64,000 nucleotides of DNA from an uncultured Prevotella sp. (lineage in GTDB: Bacteria > Bacteroidota > Bacteroidia > Bacteroidales > Bacteroidaceae): assembly GCA_934254985.1 (NCBI GenBank), contig CAKQMS010000005.1:61144-125143 (forward strand), read 5' to 3'. The stretch's first letter is position 1. Every line of letters starts with the position of its first letter. Positions 33,443 to 43,827 of this stretch are shown here, one piece after another. The translations under genes were made by a program, and so were the position numbers. A model generated the notes under the pieces. It saw only the letters and a program-made list of their open reading frames with translations. It made no database searches and was not told the DNA's origin.

Positions 33443-35605
33443 TTATTGGCATACAAACTTATATGACTTTGTTCCTGCGCCAGTCTTTACAGAAAGGAGA
33501 TAAACACCCTTTTGCAACGACGACATTGGAATGTTTACTGTCTCGCCTGCATTTCTGCTTCCAAGGTCCTTATATATAATAAGGTGTCCCGCCATATTTG
33601 CTACTGATACTGCTGCACGAGTGTCGCGAGGGAAGTTGATAGCGATATTGTTGTTAGCCACCTTGATGCTACCATCAAATGGATATTCAATGTTCTCGCA
33701 TCCTGCAGTCTGCATCTCTATGCACTTCTTTAGTCCGTCCATGGCATTAATCTTGCCATATCCCCAGTTGTTATCTGCCTCGGTAGAAGTGAAGCTATCT
33801 TTGCGAGCTGTTGAGGCTACAATTTCGTGAAGCTGTTCTGGAGTAAGCTCTGGATAAGCCTGCAACCATGTTGCTACTATGCCAGCTACAAAAGGCGAAG
33901 CCATAGATGTACCTTGCATATAGCCATAGATATTTGTGTGGCCATACTTATCGTACCAACCATTGTCTACATACATGGCGTTGCCAGATTCATCATTTGT
34001 AGAAACTGCAGAGATGATGAAACATCCTGGAGCTGTTATCTCTGGTTTGATTCGTCCATCGGCAGTAGGACCATAACTTGAGAACGAGCTTATAGCACCA
34101 ATAGTCTCTTCGAGAGTTCCTGAGGCTGTATTTGTCTTGTATGTGTTTCGTGTGGTGTAGGCGCCAATGGTAAGTATGCGCTTACCTGTACCACCAATCT
34201 CAGCCAAGGTTGATGACTTCTCGTCTGGACCACTATATCCTTCTATATCTTTAGAGCTTAAACCTACGTAGGTGTCGTCAGCCCAAATGTTCACTCTTCC
34301 GCTATTCTTTGGAGTGATGGTGATAGCTATGTTGTAGTTGTTGCGCATATTGGTGAGCGCAGAAGTTAATACTACATGAGGTTTGCCGTTTAGAGGGCTA
34401 ATCTCAGAAGCCACCTTCCATGTTCCTGTAGCATAGCGACCGAATGATGCTTCGGTTACGCCTTCTGCTGGATATACAGTTGTTGAAACCATATCCTTCT
34501 TGTTGAAAGTGTTATAAGCAGCGAGGTCTACAGTAAACTCTGAACCAACTTCGCCCCATATCTCTATGTTGCCACCACTAGTTGTCAACGATGGACCGAG
34601 TTTGTAGTCAACAAATGTCTTCAAAGGAGCATCCTCGGCAGATGTAAAGCTGTGGTCGATATGGAACTTATCTGTACGATGGTTTCCTGCAGCACCAACG
34701 ATAAGTCGTCCTGGTCCCTGCATCTTGTCGGTCATAGTGTCGAAAGTAGTTGTTCCATCATGAGGTCCCTCGTGGTTGCCAAGACTAAGGTTTACTACAC
34801 ATGGCTTTCCTACTTCGTCGGCATAGTCGAAGATATATTTCACACCATTGCAGATATCAGCATTTGTGCATGTGTTAAGGTCCAATGCCACCAACACAAT
34901 ATCTGCATCAGGAGCATTGCCCACATAAGCACCATCTTGGAAGCTATCGCTACCAGCTGCAATACCAGCAACGTGGGTGCCATGTGAATTAACTTTGCTA
35001 TCGCCTTGCGACTCCATGATAAGTTCAGGAGTGTTTAGCTCTATGCCATAGCCATATTTCTCTGGTGCTTTAGCACCTTCGAGCTTTGTGGTTCCTTGTT
35101 CCCATATCTTCTTGATGCGGAATGTGCCATCTTCAGGGTTACGGAATGCTGCATGCAGATAGTCGAAGCCTGCATCAACAATACCAACTACCACACCCTT
35201 GCCTGTATATGGCTGTGGCAACGAAATACCCTTATGAATATCATCAGTTCCTGCTTCTTTGCGAGCCACGTCAAGCATCTGCTGTACACCCGATGAGAGT
35301 TGAATATATTCCACTCCCTCTTTACCTGCCAACGCCTTTAACTCGTTTAATGATAGTCTGACGGTAGCGGTATTGCCATCTTCTGCTATAGGCATCAAGC
35401 CAAGCTCTTGCCACGAAGTGATGTTCTCGTTTATGGTTACGTAGGCGCTTACCTTTTTATTGTCCACGCCTTGCGCCTTAGCCTTCTTCATGCCATTGCC
35501 ACTTATGGTAATGGCAGCCTTAGGTGACAAAGTCCCTTGTCCCCACATAGTGGTGGGAACGAGGGACACTGCTATACCTATTATATATATATATGATTTT
35601 CTCAT
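33443..35605 (-). CDS. Secreted subtilisin-like serine protease (S8) with C-terminal sorting domain
   Basis: A 720-residue exported protease (signal peptide ending SLVPTTMWGQ). The catalytic triad is Asp144 (GIVDAGFDYLH), His208 (NSHGTHVAG) and Ser567 (GTSMASP), with oxyanion Asn308 in GAAGN. A large insertion (about 310-470) with beta-sandwich character separates the His and Ser blocks. Residues about 645-720 (VANMAGHLIIY ... GVYLLSVKTGAGTKSYKFVCQ) resemble a type IX secretion type A sorting domain. It is encoded 7 bp after the Omp28-like gene, so the two form an operon. Confidence 0.9.
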   Translation of the reverse strand: MRKSYIYIIGIAVSLVPTTMWGQGTLSPKAAITISGNGMKKAKAQGVDNKKVSAYVTINENITSWQELGLMPIAEDGNTATVRLSLNELKALAGKEGVEYIQLSSGVQQMLDVARKEAGTDDIHKGISLPQPYTGKGVVVGIVDAGFDYLHAAFRNPEDGTFRIKKIWEQGTTKLEGAKAPEKYGYGIELNTPELIMESQGDSKVNSHGTHVAGIAAGSDSFQDGAYVGNAPDADIVLVALDLNTCTNADICNGVKYIFDYADEVGKPCVVNLSLGNHEGPHDGTTTFDTMTDKMQGPGRLIVGAAGNHRTDKFHIDHSFTSAEDAPLKTFVDYKLGPSLTTSGGNIEIWGEVGSEFTVDLAAYNTFNKKDMVSTTVYPAEGVTEASFGRYATGTWKVASEISPLNGKPHVVLTSALTNMRNNYNIAITITPKNSGRVNIWADDTYVGLSSKDIEGYSGPDEKSSTLAEIGGTGKRILTIGAYTTRNTYKTNTASGTLEETIGAISSFSSYGPTADGRIKPEITAPGCFIISAVSTNDESGNAMYVDNGWYDKYGHTNIYGYMQGTSMASPFVAGIVATWLQAYPELTPEQLHEIVASTARKDSFTSTEADNNWGYGKINAMDGLKKCIEMQTAGCENIEYPFDGSIKVANNNIAINFPRDTRAAVSVANMAGHLIIYKDLGSRNAGETVNIPMSSLQKGVYLLSVKTGAGTKSYKFVCQ

Positions 35606-35612
35606 GTTGTTA

Positions 35613-37565
35613 TTATCTAACCAAAACCTTCTTTGTCATTTGCTTGTTGCCTGCAACAACCTTAATGATATAAGCGCCCTTGCTGAGAGTAGAATCTGCA
35701 TCTACCATACCGCCTGTAATGCTATATACATATAACTTGTCGTATTTGCCGTCGACCATAACCTTACCATTTCTTACATATACGTTGGCAACGTTGTTGT
35801 TCTCGATGGTCTCTACACCTGTTGTTGGACCGAAACCTGCTTGAGTGTGAGTAGTTCCAAGTTTTGTCTCTGTACAGTTGTATACCACATTCTTAGCGCT
35901 ATTGCTGGTATCGTATTCAGAAACAAACGCTACTACCGACATGTCGTCAATTACAGTCTTGATATTTGTTTGCTCAACCTTGTATTTACCGCTATACCAA
36001 GCCTCCTTTACAGTTTCTCCATTTACCTCCTTTTCTGAATATGTTATCATATCATCTGTCCAATAGCTTGAATGTATGCTCTCAGGAATGGTGATAGTCT
36101 TTTCCCATGTAGAAACCTTACCAGGAGTTAGGTCTGTGAGTAATATGCCCCAACTGTTGCCAGTAACTGTTCCGCGGAACACATGGTGGTGTATATATTC
36201 AGAGCCACCATTGCTCTGTGGACCTTGAATGTTGTCTTGTGTGAGGAACACGTTGAACAACACAGAGTCTGCAGTAATCTGCTCGTGAGGTTTTATCTGC
36301 AATTTAACCTTTAACTCACGTTTAGCCTCGTCAAACTTTGTGTCAAGGTTCAATGATACATAAGGCTTAGATTCTGCAGCATTAGAAATCAATGTTTTTA
36401 GATTCTTGCTATCTACTTCAATAACTGGAGCTGATGAAATATCCTGGTTCGCTTTTCTGTTTACCATTACTGCAGGAGCAAAAGTGCTCGATGGATTTGG
36501 GTAGTAGAACATGTATGCCCCATCTTCCATCATAGTGTACATGTCAGGGTAGTAGCCTGCATGATGGCTCACTTCTACAATATTCTCAGTAGAATTCTCA
36601 ATTACAGAGTTCATTGTTAAGTGACCACCAGGACAATTAGAGCAATCCTGACCTGTGAATCCTTCTACCAATATAGAACTCTCCATATTGTTTGGATAGA
36701 AGAATATGTTGCCAGTTGTTGTATTATCAGAAGTGTCGATATCGTTGTTACCACCATTCACATTGAAAATCTCTACTTCAACATTCTTCTCTCCCTCAGA
36801 GTCTGTACTAATGTCGTTTAGTGTTACATTGTATACACCCTTTGGTAGTATACTTAGGTTCTCGAAGTGCTGAGTGGTTTCTTTGCCTTCTATCTTTACT
36901 TTAGCATCAAAACTTGTGATGGTTGTTGTGCCTTCATTGATGAATCTTGCAGCAAAACTGTAGTTGTTGCCAGCCTTAAAATATCCAGCAAAGCTTGTGC
37001 GTCCCATTATCACGTCGGTATAATTAACTTCGCCATCAACATTAAAGCTAATCAAAGCACTACCTTTATTCATGCCATAGGTATCTACCCATTCGCCATC
37101 TTTATATGCAAAGTTGTAGCCATTGATATCGTACGAGCCGTCGCTAAAGAGCAATTTGTAAGTTGTTGGAATTTCAGCAGTATATCCAATATAAAGGTTT
37201 TCCTCTTCGCCTGTAATTGTGTAAGGTTTATCAAGAGTCCATTTGCATTCCTTGAATGCTTTTGTAATGGCTATAGTACCTTCGGCAATAGGAGTAGCAT
37301 CAAGCGAAGTTGTGAGGAATACATGCAGTTTTTTGTCGTTGGTGTTTACAGAGCTTACTACAAATTCAGCAAAGTCGATGGTCTTACCTTTCAAAGCCTG
37401 TAGCTTTGCTTTCGGAATTCTGATGGCTTGACCCTGCTTTTCTGTGTCACCAAGTCTAAACATGTTGGCTCTACTAATCTTTTGATTAGAATAACCAATA
37501 GTTGCTGCATTCACATTACCTGCCAACAGAAGGAAAGCAGATAGGCTAAGGAAAATCTTTCTCAT
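35613..37565 (-). CDS. Omp28-related secreted protein with thioredoxin-like CxxC motif and sorting domain
   Basis: A 650-residue exported protein (signal peptide ending LLLAGNVNA). The N-terminal beta-rich part (about 25-165) and an Ig-like segment (about 180-285) precede an Omp28-type region from about 300. That region carries VEGFTGQDCSNCPGGH, a thioredoxin-like CxxC, with VEVSHHAGYYPDMY and STFAPAVMVNR blocks. The C-terminal 75 residues (VYVRNGKVMVD, KLYVYSITGGMV, GAYIIKVVAGNKQMTKKVLVR) look like a type IX sorting domain. It is first in an operon with the subtilase, so disulfide handling and proteolysis may be linked at the cell surface. Confidence 0.82.
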   Translation of the reverse strand: MRKIFLSLSAFLLLAGNVNAATIGYSNQKISRANMFRLGDTEKQGQAIRIPKAKLQALKGKTIDFAEFVVSSVNTNDKKLHVFLTTSLDATPIAEGTIAITKAFKECKWTLDKPYTITGEEENLYIGYTAEIPTTYKLLFSDGSYDINGYNFAYKDGEWVDTYGMNKGSALISFNVDGEVNYTDVIMGRTSFAGYFKAGNNYSFAARFINEGTTTITSFDAKVKIEGKETTQHFENLSILPKGVYNVTLNDISTDSEGEKNVEVEIFNVNGGNNDIDTSDNTTTGNIFFYPNNMESSILVEGFTGQDCSNCPGGHLTMNSVIENSTENIVEVSHHAGYYPDMYTMMEDGAYMFYYPNPSSTFAPAVMVNRKANQDISSAPVIEVDSKNLKTLISNAAESKPYVSLNLDTKFDEAKRELKVKLQIKPHEQITADSVLFNVFLTQDNIQGPQSNGGSEYIHHHVFRGTVTGNSWGILLTDLTPGKVSTWEKTITIPESIHSSYWTDDMITYSEKEVNGETVKEAWYSGKYKVEQTNIKTVIDDMSVVAFVSEYDTSNSAKNVVYNCTETKLGTTHTQAGFGPTTGVETIENNNVANVYVRNGKVMVDGKYDKLYVYSITGGMVDADSTLSKGAYIIKVVAGNKQMTKKVLVR

Positions 37566-37666
37566 ACGCGCTTTTATTTTATATATGTATATTTTATATT
37601 TATAATATGTGTATTTAGTACAATTGCTGTAATTAACAGTTTGTAAGCTTAACTGTCTTTCGTATG

Positions 37667-37698
37667 CAAAATTACTACTTTTTATGCATATCTACAAA
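37667..37698 (-). promoter_or_regulatory. Promoter of the Omp28-like/subtilase operon
   Basis: On the minus strand TTTG (37698-37695), a 20-bp spacer and TAATTTTG (37674-37667) match the full consensus. The predicted leader is about 98 nt. Confidence 0.8.
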
Positions 37699-37748
37699 AT
37701 AATTATGAATTTTTCCTCCATTTGTGCTTACATTTTAAAATATTTGTT

Positions 37749-37756
37749 TACCTTTG
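37749..37756 (+). promoter_or_regulatory. -7 element for the 885-residue secreted protein
   Basis: TACCTTTG matches TAnnTTTG and lies 46 bp before the start codon. The nearest TTTG upstream is at non-standard spacing. Confidence 0.5.
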
Positions 37757-37802
37757 CAGCAGATGAGGTATAATTATAGTTAAACTTTTAAAAACAATTC
37801 TT

Positions 37803-40460
37803 ATGAAAAAGTATCTACTTAGTTCGTTATTGGTATTGGGTTTAGCGCTTTATTCAACAGTTGCAGCTTGGGCTGAAAATGTAGTTTATGGTCTTATGCC
37901 ATCAAACACATATGGTGCTCGTACTACATCTTTTGATATTGATGCACTTGGCTCTGATGCTTTGAAGCTCACCCCTGATTTTGCATTTGAAAATGCAGAG
38001 GAATTTAACTGTGGTACATCTGTAGGTGATAAGTATTACGCTTTCGTTGTTAATCGTGGCGTTGACGCTCCTGCTTTTGTTACTCTCAACTTTACCACAG
38101 GTAAAATGGTTGTTGTTAATGATAAGTCTTTTACTTATGGCAAACCTGGCTTCGGTGCCAATGGTATGGCTTATGATGAGACTAATGGTAAGCTGTATGT
38201 CATTGAAGGTGTATATGATGAATCTTTAGATGCTACTGCTACTAAGCTTTATTCTGTAGATACCACAAATGGTACTCTTGCCGAAGTCGCAACATTGAAT
38301 GATAGCTATGAGGCAATAGCTTCCGACCATAAAGGCGGTTTCTATTTGGTTAAGGTCGTATCCGAAGGTAGAAAGAACTATCCTGTTCTTTATAAGGTTT
38401 CGGCTGACTTCAAAGTTTCTGAGGCTGTAGCTAACACTACTGTTAATTGCTCTTACACTACATTCAATAGTCTTGTAGCATCGAAGGATGGTAATACTGT
38501 TTATTATGCTGCAGGCAAGAGTATTTATGCTTTCGATGTAACTGCTGGTACTGTAGAAATGAAGGGTAATTTGAATTTGAACATTGCAGGTATCACATTC
38601 GATAAGTCTTCTGCTGACGGTGTAGCAGCAGAGAATATTCCTGACGATAAGCCTGCTGCAAAGCGCTTCTTGGTGATGAGAAGAATCTATGGCTCTGCTA
38701 TGGGCGATGTTCCAGATGATGTAGACTCTAAGCGTACATACTATTATTATAATGTAGATGGCAAGGAAGTAGGTTATGCTAACTATGGTCGTTTGTACAC
38801 AGATCTTGGCATTTCTGATAACTTTAATCTTGTTGATATTGCTAAGCCTGTATTTGATGAGAATGGCAACATCGTAGCAAGAAACACTTATCAGTGGGGT
38901 CCATACGATTTCTTGGATTATACATTCCAGAAGACTCCTAACTGCGAGACCTACGCATACAACGAGGCTGGTCAGCTTGTTTCTGATACCACATCTGTTT
39001 ACTATCATGAATATACATACAATGAGGATGGTACTTTGGCAACATTGAATACATACAATAAGTTTACAAAGAAACTTTCTCAGTCTATTCAGTATGTCGC
39101 TTACGATGAAAAGGGCAACCTTATCTCATATGTTTCTGATGGAAATTGGGATAGCCAGAAATATAATGGCGAAATCGAGTATGATGAAAATGGTAATAAG
39201 GTAGAAGAATACCAGTATCAGGTCGTTGATGATCCTAATATGCCAGGTTCAACAATGAATAAGTCAAAGCAGCTTGAATCTTGGAAATATGTAGATAACT
39301 GCCTTGCAGAGTATCAAAAGTTCAGATTTGATGATAATGGTGAATCTGTTCCTGAATTTAAGACAGTATACGAGCCTGTAGTAGAAGGTGATTACAACGA
39401 TGTATATGCTCGCGACTCTTCATACTTCGACAATGGCAAGAATTCAAAATGGATGGGTGAGAGTACATATAGTCGCTACACTTATGTAGACTTCACTGAT
39501 ATGGAAAAGGATACATATATGGAGCTTACAGCTGAAGTAGATGCAAAAGCATACAATACTGTAAACTTGAAGTTCAGTATGCCTCAGCTTGGTGGTGTTC
39601 AGGATTGCAAGTTCGTTATCTATCGTGATTGCACTCCTATCGATACTCTTTCTTTCGATGATTTTGTTGCAAATGCAGATCCTGAAACAGGTCTTTGCAC
39701 ATATCAGGACAAGCTCCTGAAGAATGGTACATACGATTACTTCATTCAGCCTTTGTTCACAGCATATAGTGACGATATGATGGCTGCTGATGTTGATGAA
39801 CCAGGTATCGACGATGGTGGTGTCGTTGGTCCAGAGGAGAATCCAGAAGCACAGTGGATTGGTTACTATTCTACAACTCCTGTACAGGTAACAGTTTATA
39901 CAGAGCTTCCTGCAGTAACTGATCTTGCTTTGACAGGTGGTAAGGTTGAGACTTCTGGTAGTATAGCTAACTTGCAGAAGACATACTTCGCAGCTTTTTC
40001 TTGGAAGAACCCTGAGAATATTACAGACTATGGCTTCAAGAAGAATAGTGTATACCTCGGAATGGAAGAAATGGCTTTGTCAGAAATTACTAAGGCTGAT
40101 TCTACAAGCGCAAACGTAGAACTTGCATTTGAAGAGGATACAGAGGCATATGTTGTTACAAGCTATGCTTTGGGTAATGCTATTTCTGATACAATTACTG
40201 TTAAGATTAAAGATATCGAGGCTTTTGCTACAGGTGTAGAAGGTGTAACTGTTGATGGCGCTGTAAAGGCTACATTCGCTGGTAATACTATCACTCTTAG
40301 CGACAATGCTACAGTTTCTGTATTCGCAGCAAATGGTCAGAAGGTATATGAGGAGAATAATGTAACAAGCGTTTCGCTCAACAATCTTCCTGCTGCTGCA
40401 TACATCGTATGTGTAGAAAAGAATGGTAACGTTAATGCTTACAAATATCGTGTTAAATAA
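37803..40460 (+). CDS. Large secreted protein with beta-propeller-like N-terminus and type IX sorting domain
   Basis: An 885-residue exported protein (signal peptide ending TVAAWAE). Residues about 30-280 look like propeller blades (GMAYDETNGKLYVIEGVYD, SLVASKDGNTVYYAAGKSIYAFD). About 300-570 contain Tyr/Asp-rich YxYNxDG units (YTYNEDGTLATLN, EIEYDENGNKVEEYQY) resembling RHS/YD-like or DUF3836-type strands. About 580-820 are FN3-like. The end (TVSVFAANGQKVYEE ... YKYRVK) is a sorting domain. It is acidic and has no enzyme motif that I can recognise. A similar secreted protein follows on the same strand after a terminator. Confidence 0.7.
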   Translation: MKKYLLSSLLVLGLALYSTVAAWAENVVYGLMPSNTYGARTTSFDIDALGSDALKLTPDFAFENAEEFNCGTSVGDKYYAFVVNRGVDAPAFVTLNFTTGKMVVVNDKSFTYGKPGFGANGMAYDETNGKLYVIEGVYDESLDATATKLYSVDTTNGTLAEVATLNDSYEAIASDHKGGFYLVKVVSEGRKNYPVLYKVSADFKVSEAVANTTVNCSYTTFNSLVASKDGNTVYYAAGKSIYAFDVTAGTVEMKGNLNLNIAGITFDKSSADGVAAENIPDDKPAAKRFLVMRRIYGSAMGDVPDDVDSKRTYYYYNVDGKEVGYANYGRLYTDLGISDNFNLVDIAKPVFDENGNIVARNTYQWGPYDFLDYTFQKTPNCETYAYNEAGQLVSDTTSVYYHEYTYNEDGTLATLNTYNKFTKKLSQSIQYVAYDEKGNLISYVSDGNWDSQKYNGEIEYDENGNKVEEYQYQVVDDPNMPGSTMNKSKQLESWKYVDNCLAEYQKFRFDDNGESVPEFKTVYEPVVEGDYNDVYARDSSYFDNGKNSKWMGESTYSRYTYVDFTDMEKDTYMELTAEVDAKAYNTVNLKFSMPQLGGVQDCKFVIYRDCTPIDTLSFDDFVANADPETGLCTYQDKLLKNGTYDYFIQPLFTAYSDDMMAADVDEPGIDDGGVVGPEENPEAQWIGYYSTTPVQVTVYTELPAVTDLALTGGKVETSGSIANLQKTYFAAFSWKNPENITDYGFKKNSVYLGMEEMALSEITKADSTSANVELAFEEDTEAYVVTSYALGNAISDTITVKIKDIEAFATGVEGVTVDGAVKATFAGNTITLSDNATVSVFAANGQKVYEENNVTSVSLNNLPAAAYIVCVEKNGNVNAYKYRVK

Positions 40461-40481
40461 CATCTGATATATCTATAATAT

Positions 40482-40529
40482 AAGTAGGTAGACTGTTGGA
40501 CTATTCGCCAATAGTCTATCTACTTATTT
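40482..40529 (+). terminator. Terminator between the two large secreted protein genes
   Basis: An 18-bp stem with two G-U pairs (40482-40499 with 40508-40525) is followed by ATTTT. Confidence 0.8.
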
Positions 40530-40553
40530 TCGATTTGACTAATATTAAACTTA

Positions 40554-43500
40554 ATGAGATATACAATGAAAATTCAAACTCTTTTAGCTTCGCTTCTTGT
40601 TAGTAGTGCTGCTATGGCGCAGACTCCTACTATGAAGCCTATCGTGATGAAGACCCCTAACGAGTTCCAAATCCTTGCTGCATCAGGCAATGGTAAATGG
40701 GCTTGTGGTGTTTATTCCGATTATTCAAATGTGCAGTATGGTTTCCTTTGGAATTTGGAAACTGGTGAAATCGAGATGCTCGATCCTTCTAAGCCTTCTG
40801 TAGCATGGTCTGTATCTGATGACGGTCTTGTAGTAGGTCAGTATGAAGATACTTCTTACAAGAGCAATGGTGCTGCAGTAGAACTTGCTGGCTATTGGGC
40901 TAATGGCAAGTGGAACAGATTTGAGATGCCTTCTGATGAGGTTTCCGGAGCTGGTGCAGCAAGCATTTCTCCAGACGGACATTATGTAACTGGTCATGTT
41001 GAAGAATCTGGAATCTATACTGGCTATATCTGGAAAGATGGAAAGATTGCGAAGGAATTGATAAACACCAATTGTTCTATGCCTTATGCTATAGCTCCTG
41101 ATGGACAGTCGGCTGCAGGATGGATTCAGAGGGATAATCGTACTGCATGTATTTGGGAAGCTGATGGCGAGGTGACATTCCTTTCTGATTACCAGTCGCC
41201 ATGGAGCTCTGCTCGTAAATATACTCATGATGGCAAGAACCTTCTTTATTGGGGAGGTTGGGATGATATGGAAGCTGAAAATGCATCAGTTTATGCTATA
41301 TATAACCTTGAAACAAAGGAGAAGACTGGTATTCCTCCAATTGATGAAGGTGGCAATTTCGACTTCTTTGATATTAGCGATAATCTTACTGTCGTAGGTG
41401 AGAATGGAGCTCTTGGATATATATATAAAGGTGGTAAGACTTATTATGCAACAGATTTCTTAACTGCTAATGGAGTAGACCTCTCTAAACAGCATATCTT
41501 CATGGCTCCAGAAACAGACTATTATCAGGTCTTCCGTGCAAGCACAGTTTCGGCTGATGATAATGTGATGAGCTTCCTTATCTATAATGATGATAAGGAT
41601 GAAGAAGGCAACTATGCTGTATCTATGCAGACAATGGTTGTTAAGTTCAATCAGGCTACTACAGGCCTTTGCCCATTGAGCGTAAAGGCTAAGCAGTTCT
41701 CTGGTTTGAATAGCGTAAATGTTTCTTGGAAACCTAATGTCGCTGCAGAAGGTATCAAGGGATACAATGTATACCGCGATGGCGAAAAGCTCAATAAGGA
41801 ATTGGTAACAGCAGAGAATTATCTCGATGCTAATGTTCCTTATGGCGACCATAAGTATACCATTACTGCTGTATATGCAGATGCAGAGTCGGCAAAGAGC
41901 GCAGAGGCTAACGTTGCTGTAGCTAAGCAAGTGTTGTCTACTCCTACTTCTTTGTTTGCTCAGCAGCATGGTTATAGTGCTGCATACATGGAGTGGAATA
42001 AGCCTGTTTCTAACTTCGGTTCGTTCACATATTTCGATGTAGACCATGCTCGTCAGGAGGGCTTTGGTATGAATGCCAAGGGTATGAGCTATGAAACTGC
42101 CATCCTTATGGATTCTGTAACTACAGCTGCATATAAGGGTCAGAAGATTTCTTCAGTAGGTTTCTATCCTATGTCGGAGCAAGGCTCATGGAAGGTAAAT
42201 CTCTATACCTATGATGCTAATGGAGCACTTAAGCTTCTTTATTCTCAGCCTATAACTCAGACTCTTAAATACGATGAGCGTAATGTTGTTACTCTGACAA
42301 CTCCACAGAATGTTCCTGATGGTGAGTTGCTCATTGCTATAGAGGTTGCTGTTACTACTCCTGCTGCTGAAATTACTGGTGTAGACTATGGTCACTCTAA
42401 CAAGGGCTATACCGACTTGGTACGTCTTACAACAGAGGATGACTTCTATTCTATTGGTGAGTTGATGGAGAGCAGTGGCTATCTTTATCCTGCAACATGG
42501 GCTATTGATGCAACTGTAGCTCCTGAGAACGCTGACTTGAGCAAGGATGTTGTTGATCACTTTAATGTATATGTAGATGGTACAGTTGCTGGTTCTTCAA
42601 AGACTGCAAACTATACTATTCCTACACTTGCTGAGGGTGCTCATACCGTTGGTGTAAGCTCTGTATATGGTAATGGTGAGGAGTCGGCTGTTTGCTCAAC
42701 ATCATTGAATATTGCTCACAACGCTTCTCAGCTCGCAGCTGTTGACAGTGTTGCTGTAACTGCAAATGGTAACTCTGCAATTACTGCTAAGTGGCAGGCT
42801 CCTGTAGATAAGGATAAGGTAACATTGGCATATTGTGAGGGTAAGGCTGCAAAGAATGCTCCTGTTGCTCCTGCTGAGAACAACTATAGTATTATGGTAG
42901 GTTCTATTTATACTCCTGCAATGCTTAAGGGTCGCAATGGTTATGAGATTACTTCTGTTAATTTCTATCCATTGAACGATGCTTCATTTACTGCAATCAT
43001 TTACAAGGATGATGTACAGATCAGCGAAACAGAGATCAACGATTATGAGCTAAAGCAGTGGAATACTGTTAAGCTTGCAGAGCCTATTGTTATCGATTCT
43101 AAGTCTTCTTACAAACTTGTTATCGATTGCTATGACGTAACTCCAAAATGTGCAGCAATGGCTCTTGACCAGAATATGCCAGTACAGGACTATTCAGATA
43201 TCTATTCTCTTAACGGTGAAAGCTGGAATTCTGTAACAAGTGCTTCTATTTATGGTAACTGGATGATTGGTATGAATATCGAGAATCCTAATGGAGTATC
43301 ATTGCCAGCTGTAGGCTACGATGTAAATATCGATGGCGTGAAGAAGAATACTGCTATGCTCACATCGCCAGCATTCAACTACGACTTCGGCTCTGAGGAC
43401 GCTAAGCAGCATACTATTAGCGTAGATACTTACTACAAGGTAAATGGTACAAGCGTTAAGGGTGGTGCTACTACCTTCTTCATTGGTGCAGCTGGTATTG

Positions 43501-43724
43501 CTGACAACACTATCGGTCGTATCGAGGTTGCTCAGGGTGATAACAATATCACTGTTACTGGTGCTAACGTTTCTTCAGTAGAGGTTGTTTCTGCAGCTGG
43601 TTCAACCGTAGCATCTGCTAAGGGCAACACAGTAGCTATCAATGGTCTTGCAACTGGTGTTTATGTTGTTAAGGCGGTAGTTGATGGTGAAACTATTGCA
43701 AGAAAGATTCAGATTGTGAAGTAA
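40554..43724 (+). CDS. Large secreted protein with repeat propeller, FN3 and adhesin-like domains
   Basis: A 1056-residue exported protein. ATGs at 40554 and 40566 are both possible, and the second gives a more typical signal peptide (MKIQTLLASLLVSSAAMAQ). Residues about 40-360 carry blades with S-x-DG motifs (SVSDDGLVVGQY, SISPDGHYVTGHV, AIAPDGQSAAGW) as in HAF-type extracellular propellers. FN3-like domains (VNVSWKPNVAAEGIKGYNVYRDG, KWQAP) alternate with adhesin-like sandwiches, two of which share the pattern GQKISSVGFYPMSE / GYEITSVNFYPLND. It ends in a sorting domain (VEVVSAAGSTVAS ... ARKIQIVK). It is a likely surface adhesin or structural protein, with substrate unknown. Confidence 0.72.
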   Translation: MRYTMKIQTLLASLLVSSAAMAQTPTMKPIVMKTPNEFQILAASGNGKWACGVYSDYSNVQYGFLWNLETGEIEMLDPSKPSVAWSVSDDGLVVGQYEDTSYKSNGAAVELAGYWANGKWNRFEMPSDEVSGAGAASISPDGHYVTGHVEESGIYTGYIWKDGKIAKELINTNCSMPYAIAPDGQSAAGWIQRDNRTACIWEADGEVTFLSDYQSPWSSARKYTHDGKNLLYWGGWDDMEAENASVYAIYNLETKEKTGIPPIDEGGNFDFFDISDNLTVVGENGALGYIYKGGKTYYATDFLTANGVDLSKQHIFMAPETDYYQVFRASTVSADDNVMSFLIYNDDKDEEGNYAVSMQTMVVKFNQATTGLCPLSVKAKQFSGLNSVNVSWKPNVAAEGIKGYNVYRDGEKLNKELVTAENYLDANVPYGDHKYTITAVYADAESAKSAEANVAVAKQVLSTPTSLFAQQHGYSAAYMEWNKPVSNFGSFTYFDVDHARQEGFGMNAKGMSYETAILMDSVTTAAYKGQKISSVGFYPMSEQGSWKVNLYTYDANGALKLLYSQPITQTLKYDERNVVTLTTPQNVPDGELLIAIEVAVTTPAAEITGVDYGHSNKGYTDLVRLTTEDDFYSIGELMESSGYLYPATWAIDATVAPENADLSKDVVDHFNVYVDGTVAGSSKTANYTIPTLAEGAHTVGVSSVYGNGEESAVCSTSLNIAHNASQLAAVDSVAVTANGNSAITAKWQAPVDKDKVTLAYCEGKAAKNAPVAPAENNYSIMVGSIYTPAMLKGRNGYEITSVNFYPLNDASFTAIIYKDDVQISETEINDYELKQWNTVKLAEPIVIDSKSSYKLVIDCYDVTPKCAAMALDQNMPVQDYSDIYSLNGESWNSVTSASIYGNWMIGMNIENPNGVSLPAVGYDVNIDGVKKNTAMLTSPAFNYDFGSEDAKQHTISVDTYYKVNGTSVKGGATTFFIGAAGIADNTIGRIEVAQGDNNITVTGANVSSVEVVSAAGSTVASAKGNTVAINGLATGVYVVKAVVDGETIARKIQIVK

Positions 43725-43755
43725 TAAGAAACAATAATTTGAATCCATAAATAAT

Positions 43756-43794
43756 AAAGGCAGCTATGACTTTTGTGTCGTAGCTGCCTTTTTT
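43756..43794. terminator. Bidirectional terminator
   Basis: A 15-bp stem with one G-U pair (43756-43770 with 43777-43791) is followed by TTTTTT on the plus strand and TATTATTTA on the minus strand. Confidence 0.85.
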
Positions 43795-43827
43795 AGCATC
43801 GTATATTTTCTTATTAAGAGTTATATA

